A DNA stretch of 64,000 nt, taken from the NCBI GenBank assembly GCA_033297205.1, contig MU859142.1:62001-126000 (forward strand). The letters are read 5' to 3'. Source of the DNA: Pseudoneurospora amorphoporcata. Its lineage: Eukaryota > Ascomycota > Sordariomycetes > Sordariales > Sordariaceae. The first letter of the stretch is position 1, and every line of letters begins with the position of its first letter. A model generated the notes under the pieces. That model made no database searches, was not told where the DNA came from, and worked only from the letters and a program-made list of their open reading frames with translations. Position numbers and translations under genes: made by a program. Below, piece by piece: positions 32,940-44,443 of the stretch.

Positions 32940-34132
32940 TCAGGTCCCGGTAACCTTGACCTCTTCTGTCCCCGCCGTTGTTTCAACACTCTTCTCAACA
33001 GAAGCCGGTCCGTTTTGCTGAACCTCCTGCTGAGTTGTCGGGGTCGTTTCCTTCTGTTGCTTCTCCGTAGCAGCCTCAGGACTAGGCGAAGAACTGCCGC
33101 TGCTAACATCGTGCACGTGTAGGACCTTGTCGACATCATGAACCAGCTGCGAGACCTCATCCTCGACCTGGCGTTTCGTCGAGCCCTTCAACTGCCTGTC
33201 GGCCTCCTCGTCTCCTACCAACTTCCTCCACTCGGCCTCCAACTCCTCGCGCCACCCGAGCGCATCAGCCAGCTGCCGCACACCAGTGTCGCAGTCACCG
33301 AGAACGAGAACGTCATCGGGCTGGGATCCCAGAGACCCTACGCGCTCCATGTTGAACAAGACACGGGGGACTTCGACGGGGGCAAGATCGGGAAGACCGG
33401 CGAAGGGATGGACGGTTAAGCTTGTGCCGAGAACGAGCACCAGGTCAGCCTCTTCGGCCATGTGCCTCCTGTCGAAGAACAGAGAGGGAAGGTTCTCGTG
33501 GAAGAAGACAATGTCGGGCTTGACTAGACCGTTGCACTTCTCGCAGTGGGGGACCTCGGCACGGCTAACATGTTCGCGCATCTTGTCGTCGGGATACGGC
33601 ATCTTGCAGTCGATGCAGCGCTGGGAAGCGAAGCTACCGTGGGCTTCGACGATCAAGTCGGCAGGGACACCGGCGCGGCGCTCTAGGCAGTCAATGTTTT
33701 GGGTGAAGAGCTGGTAGAGGAGGCCCTTGGTAGCCAGGAGGTTGATGAATACATGTGAGATGGTAGGGTGGAATTTGCCGGGGTAGAGGTCCTTGGCAAG
33801 CACGTAGAATGGCTTTGGGTTCTCCTTGAAGAAGGGCAAGCTGAAAACATCTTCGGGCTCCTCAAGTTCCAAAGCGGCCAAGTTGGCGTAGAGGCCAGTC
33901 TCGGGAGAGCGGAAGTCAGGAACTATAAACGCGAGTGAGCCAAACTTGTAGGTAACTTGAAGAGACTGAGGACAAACTTACTGCCAGCAGCAGTCGAAAT
34001 ACCCGCGCCCGTCAAGACAGCAACCTTTTTAGCTTTGCCCGACTTGATGTAGTCGGCGACCGCGGGCAGGCTGCGCTCTGAGAGGGTCTCAGGCTTGGTC
34101 GTTTCAGGAACGGCAGAAAATTCTTGACCCAT
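32940..34132 (-). CDS. hst2: NAD-dependent protein deacetylase, class I sirtuin (Hst2 type)
   Basis: Exons 33982-34132 and 32940-33922 (59-bp GTAAGT intron) give 377 aa starting MGQEFSAVPETTKPETLSER. Sirtuin motifs: TGAGIS at 41-46, PDFRS at 52-56, TQNID at 124-128, catalytic His145 in HGSF, zinc Cys 153, 156, 177 and 180, and GTSLTVHPFAGL. It removes acetyl groups from lysine using NAD+, giving nicotinamide and O-acetyl-ADP-ribose; Hst2 is largely cytoplasmic and acts on histone H4K16 and other targets. The C-terminal about 90 residues are acidic and Ser/Thr/Gln-rich. Upstream and in frame is an acidic-then-basic stretch (DDDDFVGFDDF, KKPKKPKKPKRPRRK) that an alternative first exon could use. 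The neighbouring gene makes an NAD precursor. Confidence 0.93.
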
Positions 34133-35058
34133 TTTCCTTCGTGGCCTCTTGGGCTTTTTGGGCTTCTTGGGTTTCTTGTTGCTTTTCCCGCCGGCGGCAA
34201 AATCGTCAAAGCCGACAAAATCGTCGTCGTCGTTGCCGTAGTCTGTAAGTTTTCCTTTGGCGCTGAGGCCGCGATTCCCGTGTCGGCCTATCTTGACGGC
34301 TTTTTCGGCGATAAGAAATTGAGAAACGAGCAAACCGTTGATGCGTTGTAGAAACGGGTGTATTATTTTGCCTTGATTGAGTGTGAAAAGAAGCACAAAC
34401 AAATGCGATGTTGTTGGTGGAAAACGTGAAGATGAGGCTCCAGCTGAGGTTACAGTGGACGTCGGGCCTGGACTTGGTTACATCATCCACTGGCCGGTTT
34501 GTCAGGTCCCGAAACGAACGACAACACACCGACTGACCGGGGGCCCCTTATTAGCTATCGCCGTTGACCGGTCGGGTTCAGCAATCTCTGACAGCGGGAA
34601 ATTGTGGGGACACGGCGCCTCTAGTCAGGGGCACAGGAGGCACAGGGCAGGCAACCACAGCCCTACCAAATGGCGAGGACTGGGCGATCCTTCTCTCGAA
34701 GGGCCAAATTTGTCACCTACCCTGCACTTTTACGGTGCACCTCACAGGCACGGTCAATAAATCATTGTGCCACAATCCTGGATGACTGGATTGGGACAAA
34801 ACTGCTATTCTAGTTACTTAAACTGGAACGCAGGACGCACCACATGTAGCATGATTACTGATCCGTTTGTCCCTGACATTTTTGTGCTGGCGTTCTTCTC
34901 CTGTTGTGTGACTCCAGTTCCACCAACCTCGTATCACCACGCACAGTGGTCGAATTGGCCTATCACAACCAGCTCATTAACGTCGGGTATAAATACATGC
35001 TTGACTCTTGAAGTATCATACCAATCGCTCGTACACTCACACCCTGATTACATGGCTT
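34133..35058. other. Intergenic between QPRTase 3' end and hst2 5' end
   Basis: About 0.9 kb with no supported gene. It should contain the hst2 promoter. An in-frame KKPKKPKKPKRPRRK-coding stretch lies immediately upstream of the chosen hst2 start. Confidence 0.5.
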
Positions 35059-36036
35059 TTAGCTCGAAACCTCAGGGCCGGTGCCCTTGTCAACGTTGAT
35101 CTTGAGCGAAAAGTCAACGTGCGGCACACCTTGGTGGATGGAGCTAGTCGAAAGGATATCGATATCTGATCATCTGTCAGCAACATTGATATTCGCCAAG
35201 AATAATTCGGCACACTTACCGTGGCAGATGTAGGCCTCGGCATTGTCGGCAGTCAAACCACCAGAAACCTCAAGCAAGAACTGCTTCTTGCCGGCCCACC
35301 TCTCCTTCAAGCTGCGAGCCGCTACCTTGACGCCCTCACCGGTGAAGTTGTCCAGCATGATGATGTCGGCACCAGCAGCAATCGCCTCGTCAGCCTCCTC
35401 CTCACTCTGCACCTCGACCTCGATCTTAAGGCTGAAGCCACCGGCCGCCTTGGCCGCCTTGACAGCCTCGGTAATGCTGCCGCGGCTCCACACATGGTTG
35501 TCCTTGAGCATGGTCATCGTGCTGAGGTCCATGCGGTGGGGGTCGGCTCCTCCGACGAGCATGCCGTACTTCTCGACGAGGCGGAATCCGGGCGTGGTCT
35601 TCCTAGTACCCGCCACGATGCCCCCGTACCCGGCACTGCGCAGGTTCACCAGCAGGTGTCGGCTCTGGGTGGCCACGCCGGAGCAGCGGGCCAGGATGTT
35701 GAGGGCCACGCGCTCGCCCTCGAGCAGGCCGCGCGCGGGACCGCTCACCGTCGCCAAAGCCTTCTTTCCGCCGTGGGTCTCGACGTGGCAGCCCTCGGAC
35801 GCGTGCCAGTCGACGGTGCAGCCGCACTGCTTGAATACTTCGTTGAAAAAGGGCACGCCGGCCAGGATGCCCTGTGACTTGCCCCAGAGTGTGGCGGTGC
35901 GAGGCGCGTCGCCGACAACGAAACCGCCGACGTCGAATGAAGGGGTGTCCTCGGCGAGCCAGGCTGTTATTTGGGATTTCCACGAAACGGGGAGGATGTG
36001 CTCGAGGGAGCCATGGTCGAGAGCCACGTCAATCAT
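35059..36036 (-). CDS. bna6: Nicotinate-nucleotide pyrophosphorylase (quinolinate phosphoribosyltransferase)
   Basis: Exons 35220-36036 and 35059-35165 (54-bp intron) give 307 aa. The enzyme converts quinolinate and PRPP to nicotinate mononucleotide, CO2 and PPi in de novo NAD synthesis from tryptophan. Visible features: LEHILPVSWKSQITAWLAED at the N-terminus, ALNILARCSGVAT, RKTTPG at 145-150, HRMDLSTMTMLKDNH at 167-181, IEVEVQSEEEADEA, MLDNFTGEGV and LLEVSGGLT. These line PRPP and quinolinate in the alpha/beta-barrel active site. The last exon supplies the C-terminal STSSIHQGVPHVDFSLKI, the usual family ending. The length is typical for the family (about 290-310 aa). It lies upstream of hst2 on the same strand. 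Confidence 0.95.
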
Positions 36037-37512
36037 GATTGGCGATTCTGTTTTGGGTGCGTCGAGTCCTGAGTTTGAAATTGGTGAGCGGTCGTTTTTG
36101 GGGAGGGGATTTAAGTTGTTGGTTGCAAAAGTTATTTTGATAGAGGCAGTCCGGTCTCAGTCACAATTATGAAGAGGCCACTTAAAAAGGTGGCGGAATC
36201 AGATGAGCGCCGGTCGGTGCAGCTCCGATAATACCCGCTGCAAGGTCTTAAATGTCCGGAAGAGGTCCGAAACAGACAGTTCAGCAGTGGTCGGAAAGAG
36301 GGGTAATTTGCAAAAAGAAAACTTGCCGGTCAATGCAGGATTTACACTTGCAGATATCGAGAATGAAGTCGTCGCGGATAGTGAACTTGAGACTATGACG
36401 TTGAATGTCCCCAGAAGGGTCCGCTGCCGGGCCGCGCAATTTCGGGGCTTCTGACGGGAAGGAGGGGTTCCTTTCTAACCCTAACCCGTGAGTGCAACCC
36501 GATCCACAAGGGTGCAGGCAACTGCGGTGGTGGTCTGTTTGGATGTTAGCCCGGCTCTTCAAACTCATCGCATCCTCAACGTCTGATAATTCCCAAAGAG
36601 CCCAGAGTGTATATCAATACATCCTATCAATGATATTCCAGCATTGTACGACGGAATTGTGCTTTAGTTCTGTTTTATTAAGCGTATATCGGGCTCCGCG
36701 ATGGCGATACGGTGGTCCCGCATTAATAAGCATACAGGGGGATTCAATTATCGTGCACGTTGCCTGCTGGCGAAGGGACGTGAAAATAAACCGAGAACAT
36801 CACGGTCAGTGCATAATACATTCAAGCGTTTCTCCAATGCCTTTAAGCCTCTTCTCTAGGCATTTTCTAAATCTTATAATCCCCAAGTGCTTTTGGCAGA
36901 AGTGTTTTCAAAATCGTGTAATCCCTATCGCAGTTCTGTTACAGCCTTTCCTAGCCCAAAGGCGAAGCGTACTGGACTGTCCATGTTCGGTTTATTTTTA
37001 TGCCTGTGCATCAACATCAACATCAACAAACTTTCCTCCTCAACTCTTCCATAGCCACTCATCAACCATCCGCCCTACCACCCGTCAATCTTCTCTAAAT
37101 CATACTCAACTTTGACAAGGCCTTCCGGTATTTCGTCCAATACGCAAAATACAGCGAACAAAGCTCAGACTACCATACAATGACATTCTCACCACAAAGC
37201 GTGCTCATAAAAGAGTCGAGACAAAGATGGTGCTTCAGTCCCGGGCTAGGACAATGGATCCTGGTACTAAAAATGGGTCGAACAATGCCGCCTCGAGAAC
37301 TCTCTTTCGAGATGTTCGATTGAGGTGCCATTGTTTGATATCTACTCGGTACTCGACCGCCTTGGCCATCACCAAAGTCTGTACAGCATAAGTAGGGGTA
37401 AAGACCCCTGATGCCGTAGCCATGGTGTTCATCGAACAGCCAGCGACACTTGGATATACAAAGATCACTCTGTTTTGAGGGAAGTGAAAGAAACACACTC
37501 AGTCAGCCCAAG
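36037..37512. other. Intergenic between bna6 and the RCC1 gene
   Basis: These two genes diverge, so this 1.5-kb stretch carries both promoters. A double telomere-type repeat is at 36475-36487. No supported coding frame was found; longer frames (36492-37115, 37170-37496) have no recognisable domains. Confidence 0.5.
36475..36487 (+). promoter_or_regulatory. Telobox-like CTAACCCTAACCC
   Basis: Two units of the telomere-type repeat (CCCTAA) lie in the divergent promoter region. Such elements act as binding sites for telobox/Myb proteins in some promoters; here the role is only inferred. Confidence 0.35.
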
Positions 37513-39205
37513 ATGGCTCAACAACCAGAACAAATCATCAACCGCGCCCCCAGAGAGGTAATGGACGTGTACGTCATGGGGGCCAACGACAAAGGCCAAC
37601 TGTGCTTGGGACCAGGTCATAGAGAGGGCTATATTGCTCAATCTCCGCAGCGAGCCGCTCGGCTGATCGAGGATAACCAGGTCGTTGCTATGGCCGTGGG
37701 CAACAACCACTCCTTGGCTCTCACGGTCGACAACCGGGTCGTGTCCTGGGGCTCAAACGAGCACGGCGCCCTCGGCCGGGTGACGCACTTGTGGAAGCTC
37801 CCCGACGGCAGGTGGGTGGATTATAGTACGGTTGAGGAAAGGGACCTGAATCCAAACGGACCGGAAGGACGGAGAATCGATGGCATTCTGCAAATACCTA
37901 TGAAAATCAACTGGATCGCCATCCCGCGCCACACCGTCTTTACGCAGGTGGCAGTAAGCGATCATGCCTCCTTTGCCTTGACCGAAACGGGTCAGGTCTA
38001 TGGATGGGGTGCTTTCGAGGCATGTATTTTCTCTCTTGTTATTTTTTTTTTCATTTTTTTTTTTTTTTTTCATCTTCCCTTCTCTCTCCCCCCCTCCCTC
38101 CCTTCCTCCCTCCGTCATCTCCACCAAGCAACATTGAACTAACCTCATCTTCCCCCCTTCCAACTAACAGTACTACATCGGCGAGAACGACTTCATCGGC
38201 TTCCACCACGTGCACCGCTTTTACGCCTCTCACCCCAACCACTTGGAGTGGGCCGATCAACGGCCACGGCGCTACCAACAGTCTCCCCTCAAAATCCGCT
38301 TCCCCGGCACCGACCACCCGCAAATCGTGCAGATCGCATGCGGCTCCAACCACGTCTTGGCCCTCTCCAAATCCGGTCTCGTCTACTCATGGGGAACCCC
38401 CGACATGGAGATTTTGGGCCGACGCTTCATGCCTCGCAACGCCGGCAGACGCAACCCCCGCCGCGGCTACGCGGCCGGCGCGGATCCCTACGCCAACATG
38501 GACCATCACTTTGCACCCGGTTTGGTCGCCGGCCTGCAAAACATCCGCTACATAGCCTGCGGCGCCAACTACAGCATGGCGGTGACAAAACCACGCCCCC
38601 GGTCAGGCACGCAGCTGTGCTACGTGTGGGGCCAAAACGACGACATGCAAACGACGCTTCCACTCTCCAAAGCGACGGTCGTGGCCACGCCTGAACACCC
38701 CGATGCGCCGGACGGGAATAACATGCGGGTGGTGCTGTACCCGACCAAGGCGCCCTGGCTAAGCGGGATCGGACACAGGGACGACGAGCCCGAGTCGGCG
38801 ATCAAGTCCATTTCCGGATCCTTGCGGTACGGACTGGCAATCCGCTGGAGCGGGTGGGGTGAGGCGTGGGGGAACGAACATGAGATGCCGAATGCCATGG
38901 GGGTGATTAACGAGGAGAACGAGCCGGTGATTCCCGCCGTTCCGCCCGGGAACAGATATACTCAAGCTCCGCAGTTTGCGGGGTGGCACTACGACCGGGA
39001 GGAGTGTAGATGGGACCACGTGGCGACCGGCAAGCAGCATAGCATCGCGGTCGATCAGGAGGGCAAGATTTACGTATGGGGTAGCAATTCGCATCACCAG
39101 TGCGGCGTGCCACGGCCCCAAAACGGCGAACCCAATATTGATGTTATCGACCGCCCAACCCCGCTGCAGCAATTTCTGAATCGGGAGTCCAGACGAGCGT
39201 GTTGA
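37513..39205 (+). CDS. RCC1-repeat (beta-propeller) protein
   Basis: Exons 37513-38019 and 38171-39205 give 513 aa. Repeats typical of RCC1/ATS1 propellers are seen: VYVMGANDKGQLCLG, VVAMAVGNNHSLALTVDNRV, VSWGSNEHGALG, VAVSDHASFALTETGQVYGW, IACGSNHVLALSKSGLVYSW, IACGANYSMAVT, and VATGKQHSIAVDQEGKIYVW. The seven-bladed propeller often serves GTPase regulation or protein binding. The intron starts with GC rather than GT (GAG/GCATGT, 151 bp, pyrimidine-rich with two CTAAC sites); only this junction keeps the frame. Long inserts between blades 3 and 6 separate it from the canonical nuclear Ran exchange factor, so it is probably a fungal RCC1-like paralogue rather than Prp20/Pim1. Confidence 0.85.
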
Positions 39206-39644
39206 GGGGGAGGTGCGCTATTTTTGTGGGCGCGGGTGCGAGGTACAGCGTGTTTGGGTTTTCGAAGAACCGGTTCCGAGTAGGAGATGGTGGGAACTTG
39301 GACGAGTTCAGGTAGGTGCCCAGGCATGATTGGAGGTCAATCCTAAGGTTCAGTGGCGACGAGGAGGAGGAGGACATCGAAGTGGGGGGCGATTAGAAAT
39401 GCAGATAGATGGCTTCAGTTGGTTTGGCTGTAGCTCTAGCTTCTTGGATAGACAGGGCGCCGCCGGTTGGTTCTCAAAAGGTTAATTATTATATACCCGC
39501 TGTGCTAGTTATATGTACTATATATTTCGTTGGATAATAGACCCTACATATCAATCCCAGGATGCTGGTGAGGCACTTGCGCTTGATCATGGTCATTTGG
39601 ATTGCCACTGCTGGGCCATCCAGCCATGATGATGCCCAAATCTT

Positions 39645-40434
39645 TTAGAACTGGAATCCGGACCAAACGCGACCACCAGGAGGGGTATATGTGGTGGCCT
39701 GGCTCGAGTAGATATCGATCTTGATGTCTCGCGTTAGCTTTCTGATGCCCAGAAACTTTCGATTAAGTACAACTTCTTTGACATACCGTGATGCCAGGAT
39801 CATTCTGCGGCGCATAGGTCGGAATCGAATACAGATAGTCGCTCGGCGGAACCGCACTGCCCGAGCCCTGGACCACAAGTTGCGCACACTCGGCATAGAA
39901 CTGCGGCGTGTTGGCCTGGTGCAGGGCCAATAGCTCATGCCTAATCAGGTAGTTCCCCGGGGCTAGGTTTCTCGGAATCTTGCTGCTCCACTTGAGGTTC
40001 TTCACAATCAACGCGGTTCCCCAGTTCGCGCTGTTCAGCTTGCCTCCCCACATGCCCATCTCGTCGATCTTGAACCAGCCCTTTCCGTCGCCCTTGCAGG
40101 ACGATCCAAAGGCGCCGGGGCACTTGAACAACCACACCTGAACAGGGCCCTGCTCGTGCGTCCATTGTTTCCAGACGGCGGTGACGTTAGACCCGGCTTG
40201 CACGGTGGCGCTGAGCTGGGCGGAGGTGCCGCCGTTGCAGCGCATCTTGGCATCGGAGACGGTCATGGTCGGATCGTAGTTGGGCCATTGGAACTGGATG
40301 GTCTGGGGGGAGCTGGCAGGGGAGAAACCCTCGTAGCCTGGGTAGGTAGTGCCGCCGATGATGTAGCTGGTTACGGCACCGTGGGCGGCAACGAGCGGCG
40401 CAAAGGCCGAGAGAGCAAGGAGGTCGAATCGCAT
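39645..40434 (-). CDS. AA9 lytic polysaccharide monooxygenase (former GH61)
   Basis: Exons 39787-40434 and 39645-39719 (67-bp intron, CTAAC branch site) give 240 aa. The signal peptide MRFDLLALSAFAPLVAA is cut before His18, which becomes the N-terminal copper ligand. His93 (WTHEQGP) completes the histidine brace and Tyr180 (QFYAEC) is the axial residue. LIRHELLALHQ supplies the second-sphere His. Cys pairs and the terminal YTPPGGRVWSGFQF are family-typical. It is secreted and cleaves cellulose or related glucans oxidatively with a redox partner. There is no CBM1 and no linker, so it is a single-domain enzyme. Confidence 0.96.
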
Positions 40435-43408
40435 GATAGCTGATCGTCGAGCGTATGTTTGCCTATGCTTGTTGACAGTTGTGGTAGGGGATTAGTGGGT
40501 GATAGAAGGCGAACCAGGAGGAGCGAGACGTCTCTGCCTTTTATACCTGTTCCCTCCTTTCTCAGTAATGCTGGAAGACAATGTAATGTGTCCCGGAGTC
40601 CGGGGCAGGATAGATTGGGCGACGCTGAGCTTCCCTGTTCCTCATCGGCAATTCTTCGCCATCCCGCATAGTTTTTTCCCAGCCACACCCAGATTCCATG
40701 ATGATAAGACTTCCACGGGACGTAATATCCCGGTAGAGAAATTCTCTTCTCGTGACCTTGGGCAGCCATGACAAACGCTCAATGCGAGCCCACGGCTAGC
40801 GGTCCGGCGGAGACTTGATGAGACTGAATTGGCATTAACGAGGGATCAAATAGATTAAACGGAGGATGGCAGGTGTAAGTCGAGCTTGATGGACCTTCCA
40901 CTTCCAGGAACCAGTGGTGGAGGAGCTACATGGTGGTAATGTAGGTATGGGCCAAGGTGGTAGTCAGAGAACCACCGAGGATGACCGATTGGGTGACGTA
41001 GGTGGATCATCGCACTCCTCAATGGCTGACCAGCTGTGTGTGAGTGACATGTATCATATCCTTGAGAATGGCGTCTGCACGGCGTCGTGGGGTCCGGGGA
41101 AATAATCTGGGGTTGGCTGATTGGCGGTGGCACAGCGTTGATGGAAGAGTCTCGGAAGATTATGTTGAGGGACACCCAGGGCCAATGACGTGAGCCAGGT
41201 TATTCAGGATAAAAGAGGCCGATAGATTAGGACGCAGGACGTCGTGAGCAAGACAGGAAGGCGTCGGTAGAAACTGGCTGACGTTGTATCGAGGGCAGGT
41301 GGCAGCAAATCGTTCACGGGCACTCGTTCCATCGTTGTTATCATCATCGAATGGTAATGAACGTCAAGGCTCTGTTACAGTTGATTTCTCTTGGTCTTGG
41401 GTTGGGTCGAGTGAAGTTGAGGAGTGGCAGGTCGGGCAACGGTGACGACACAGTATGCGTGCTCAGAGATCAGAAACACATCCGAAAATGCTCCCCTAAA
41501 CCGCGAAGCGAACCAAGGTACGGAATACCGGGTAGCTGTCCCTCTACCGCAGTGTTGATCACTTGCTCGTGGAGGTGTGATGTGACAATGACATTCTCCC
41601 GTCCGGAGGAGGATGACCGATGTTAGAAGACCCGATATACTTGGAATCGGAGGAGGTTTTGCTTGCCAGACCTATGGATTCTTGGTAAACGGAAATGGTG
41701 GCCCGTGCATTGGATGCTCTGGTTGCAGTTGTCACGCAGATTCATGCAGCCTTGGCACCGTGACCCTTTGCCTCCTTGGCACTTGAACAGGGGTATCTTG
41801 ACAGCTGTTCAGAGGCTCTTGTCAGGGGTCAATATCGGAAGGAGCCGATTCGCATCCACAATCAACAACATTGTTGACGTTCTCGTCTTGCATGTTAACA
41901 TCGAGATATCGTTGGCGAGATATGCGAACCGCGTTGATAGATTTGCCACTATCTCGAACGACATGTTTCGTGTTTCATTCAAATTCAGTTTACTTGTCCT
42001 TTAACTGTTCATCTCAACCGTGATGACGCTTTGGCTGGTTTCCAACTTGGTCACGGCATGTCTCGGGGGATACTATCTTGCACAAGGTTGTTAGTCGACC
42101 TGGAGATTTTCTTCACTGATTGCTCATCCACACCTCTCTTTTTTTTCAGTCATCATCGATTTGATGGGTAAAGATAATCCGTGAGCCGAGACGGGCGGAT
42201 AGTTGCACATTGCATGGTTTGGAGGTTTCAGGATGGCGAAACAACCAAGAAGGGCTGTGGTGTTGTTTGCATTCCAGTGGTTTGCTCGTGTTTCCTCCAA
42301 CGCTGGTCTCTTTAAAACCGGCGACTGACTGAGATGGGAATGTCTTTCTACTCTTTGCTCGTGTTGGTCGGGAAACCCATTGAATTGTCACCGGTCTACG
42401 CCATCGCGTCGACGTTAAAGGGTTCAGTTCTGTTCAGTTTTCTTGTTGTTGGCCGCATTCGTTTCCTTGCTCTGCTCGGTTCTGTCGCGATTCCTCCCTG
42501 TTCAAGTTGTCCAAAGTGGCGTGGGGGAGACGAGATCGAACGATGGATTCAGACCTGTGTCATAGATGATCAACCCGTACACTTTCAAGAACGGGCTAGG
42601 AAGGTACGAGCGGCTATTGTGCGACGACTGCGAGTTACACGCTAATACGACCGACACTCAGTGAACGTTTCCTCTTGTGGTGCACCCTGGCAATCCTCCC
42701 TCTTTTCCATTCAACATTGACGGACCCTTCACTTCAAGTTCAGTTGGACGGGATCCATAGCTGAGTGAAGTGCGACTCCCACCAAACCCGTCAGTGTTTG
42801 CGACACCCTCTCTCTTCCCTTCCACTTTCCCACTCCTTGCCAAGTTGAAATTCAGTTTCAGTCAGACAGCAAGAGCTTACGATCTGACTTCTACATCATC
42901 TTACTAGCAGGAAAGGAAAGAACGCTTCGCCAAGGAGTCTAGAATTTGGTTTGAACAATCTTTCAGGTACGTCACCATCCCCGATACCGTCGCAAACTTG
43001 GAACCTTTTCGGGCCCGGACTCGTTCTGGAAACACCCACGGCCACCAACACCTGGAACCTACGGACAACCAGACATCTACCGAACGAGGGGCTTGTCAAA
43101 CTCTGGTGTTTCTTCCACATCACACCTGAACTTGTCACCGTCACAGCGTCACTACGTTACCGCGAGCCACTGACAGGCTTTGGCTTTGGTTTTGCCTCCA
43201 TTCTGACCAGAAGACAGTCCCCGTCATCCCAGGATCCAGTGTGATTCCTCTTGCGACGCCGAAGCGGTCTTCTGCAACCCACATCAGCACTTCTGAATTC
43301 TGCATCTGCTTTTCCGCTGGATTCTGCAATCAAGAGCCCAAATTGGACTGTGGATTTTCCAACTGACCAGGACCCAGGATTAGGATATTACACCAGAGTA
43401 TCCGTATC
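40435..43408. other. Long intergenic region between the AA9 and membrane-protein genes
   Basis: About 3 kb containing the divergent promoters of the two flanking genes. A short Cys-rich minus-strand frame (41623-41808) is described separately. Nothing else coding is supported. The part from about 42850 may be a long 5' leader of the gene at 43409. Confidence 0.45.
41623..41808 (-). other. Short Cys-rich frame, possible exon
   Basis: The minus-strand frame reads VKIPLFKCQGGKGSRCQGCM, then NLRDNCNQSIQC and a basic tail to TAA. It has five Cys spaced C-x7-C-x2-C-x6-C-x5-C. It is preceded by a possible acceptor (CTGAACAG). No ATG or convincing upstream exon was found, though a short frame with DCGCESAP lies just before it. 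It may be a remnant of a small secreted or metal-binding protein. Confidence 0.2.
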
Positions 43409-44443
43409 ATGGCATCAGAAGGCCACAACGCTGGGCCGAGCGACCAGCCAGCTGTGGGAGCTCGTCCAGAGTTGACGTCGCATCAGAGCCAGACGTTCAA
43501 ATCCTACGGCCAGGACTACCAGTTCGCCGAAACTTGGGCCAATCCCCCTCCTGAGTTCGTCGTCAGCACCGGTGCCGCCAGCAATGACCAGAATCCCGGC
43601 TTGCTGGAAGAGGCGCATCCCAATGGCGGCGGAAATGGAGGGGCCACCAATCTTGCAAGTATCGGCGGCAGCTTCAAGACGAAGGGATCGCAACAAACCG
43701 CGGATGAACAACCCGAGGTCATCTGGGTCCCGCCCAGCGACAAGCCCTGGTATAAGAGAAGCGCGAAGTTATGGTGGATGATTGGCGGTATCTCTACCCT
43801 GGGCATCATAGCCGTCATCTTGGCCATTCTCGGAGCCCTGGGCATGCTTGGTGGCCACCACAACAAGTCTGTCCCCCACACGAGTGGTCCATATCCACCA
43901 GGAACGTCCACATCGCTAACATCAACAAGTACGCCTTCTGAGCCCATGGCCTCTGCCACTTCCTCGATCGACCCCTCGTCATCGGCTACCGGAACTTCGA
44001 CTTCGTCCGCAGCCACGCCCACCTCAACCGTAAGTTCACATCCATTCACCCTATCACTCCTCGTGACGAGATTCTCTCCAGCTAACAAATCTGGTATGTA
44101 GAACCTAGCCAAGCAATGCACCGACGACACCACCTTCATCGAACACATCTCCTGGATGGGCACTGAGGTCGACGGTTACGAGGCCACGTACAACGCAGCC
44201 AGTTCCGGCAAAGAGTGCTGCAACCACTGCTTCTCCGGTGACCCCGGCTGCGCGGGCTGGATGTACGACGGTGCCAACAAGTTCACGCCCTGCACCAAGC
44301 TCATGGTCACCAAGGACGAAGGAAACCCGAACAAGCAGTGTCCCAAGGGCAAGGCTCCTACGACCTACTTCAGCAAGAATCCCGACAAAAAGGTCGTCGG
44401 CGGTGGTGGACCGTGCAGTGAAGAGTCCCAGATTCAGCGCTAG
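43409..44443 (+). CDS. Type II membrane protein with Cys-rich (PAN/WSC-like) ectodomain
   Basis: Exons 43409-44029 and 44102-44443 (72-bp intron) give 320 aa. The N-terminal 120 residues are hydrophilic and probably cytosolic. One transmembrane helix spans about 122-148 (LWWMIGGISTLGIIAVILAI), followed by a Ser/Thr-rich stalk with likely O-glycosylation. The C-terminal domain after the intron has at least eight Cys (KQCTDDTTF, KECCNHCFSGDPGCAGWMYD, KFTPCTKLMV, KQCPKG, GGPCSEES). The pattern CCNHCFSGDPGCAGWMY resembles PAN/apple-like lectin-type modules of fungal cell-wall proteins. No enzyme motif is seen. A cell-surface adhesion or sensing role is only inferred. Confidence 0.8.

Noticed and set aside
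35243..36172. 309-codon plus-strand frame opposite bna6
   Set aside because: Antisense frame over QPRTase; no motif, and it crosses the gene start.
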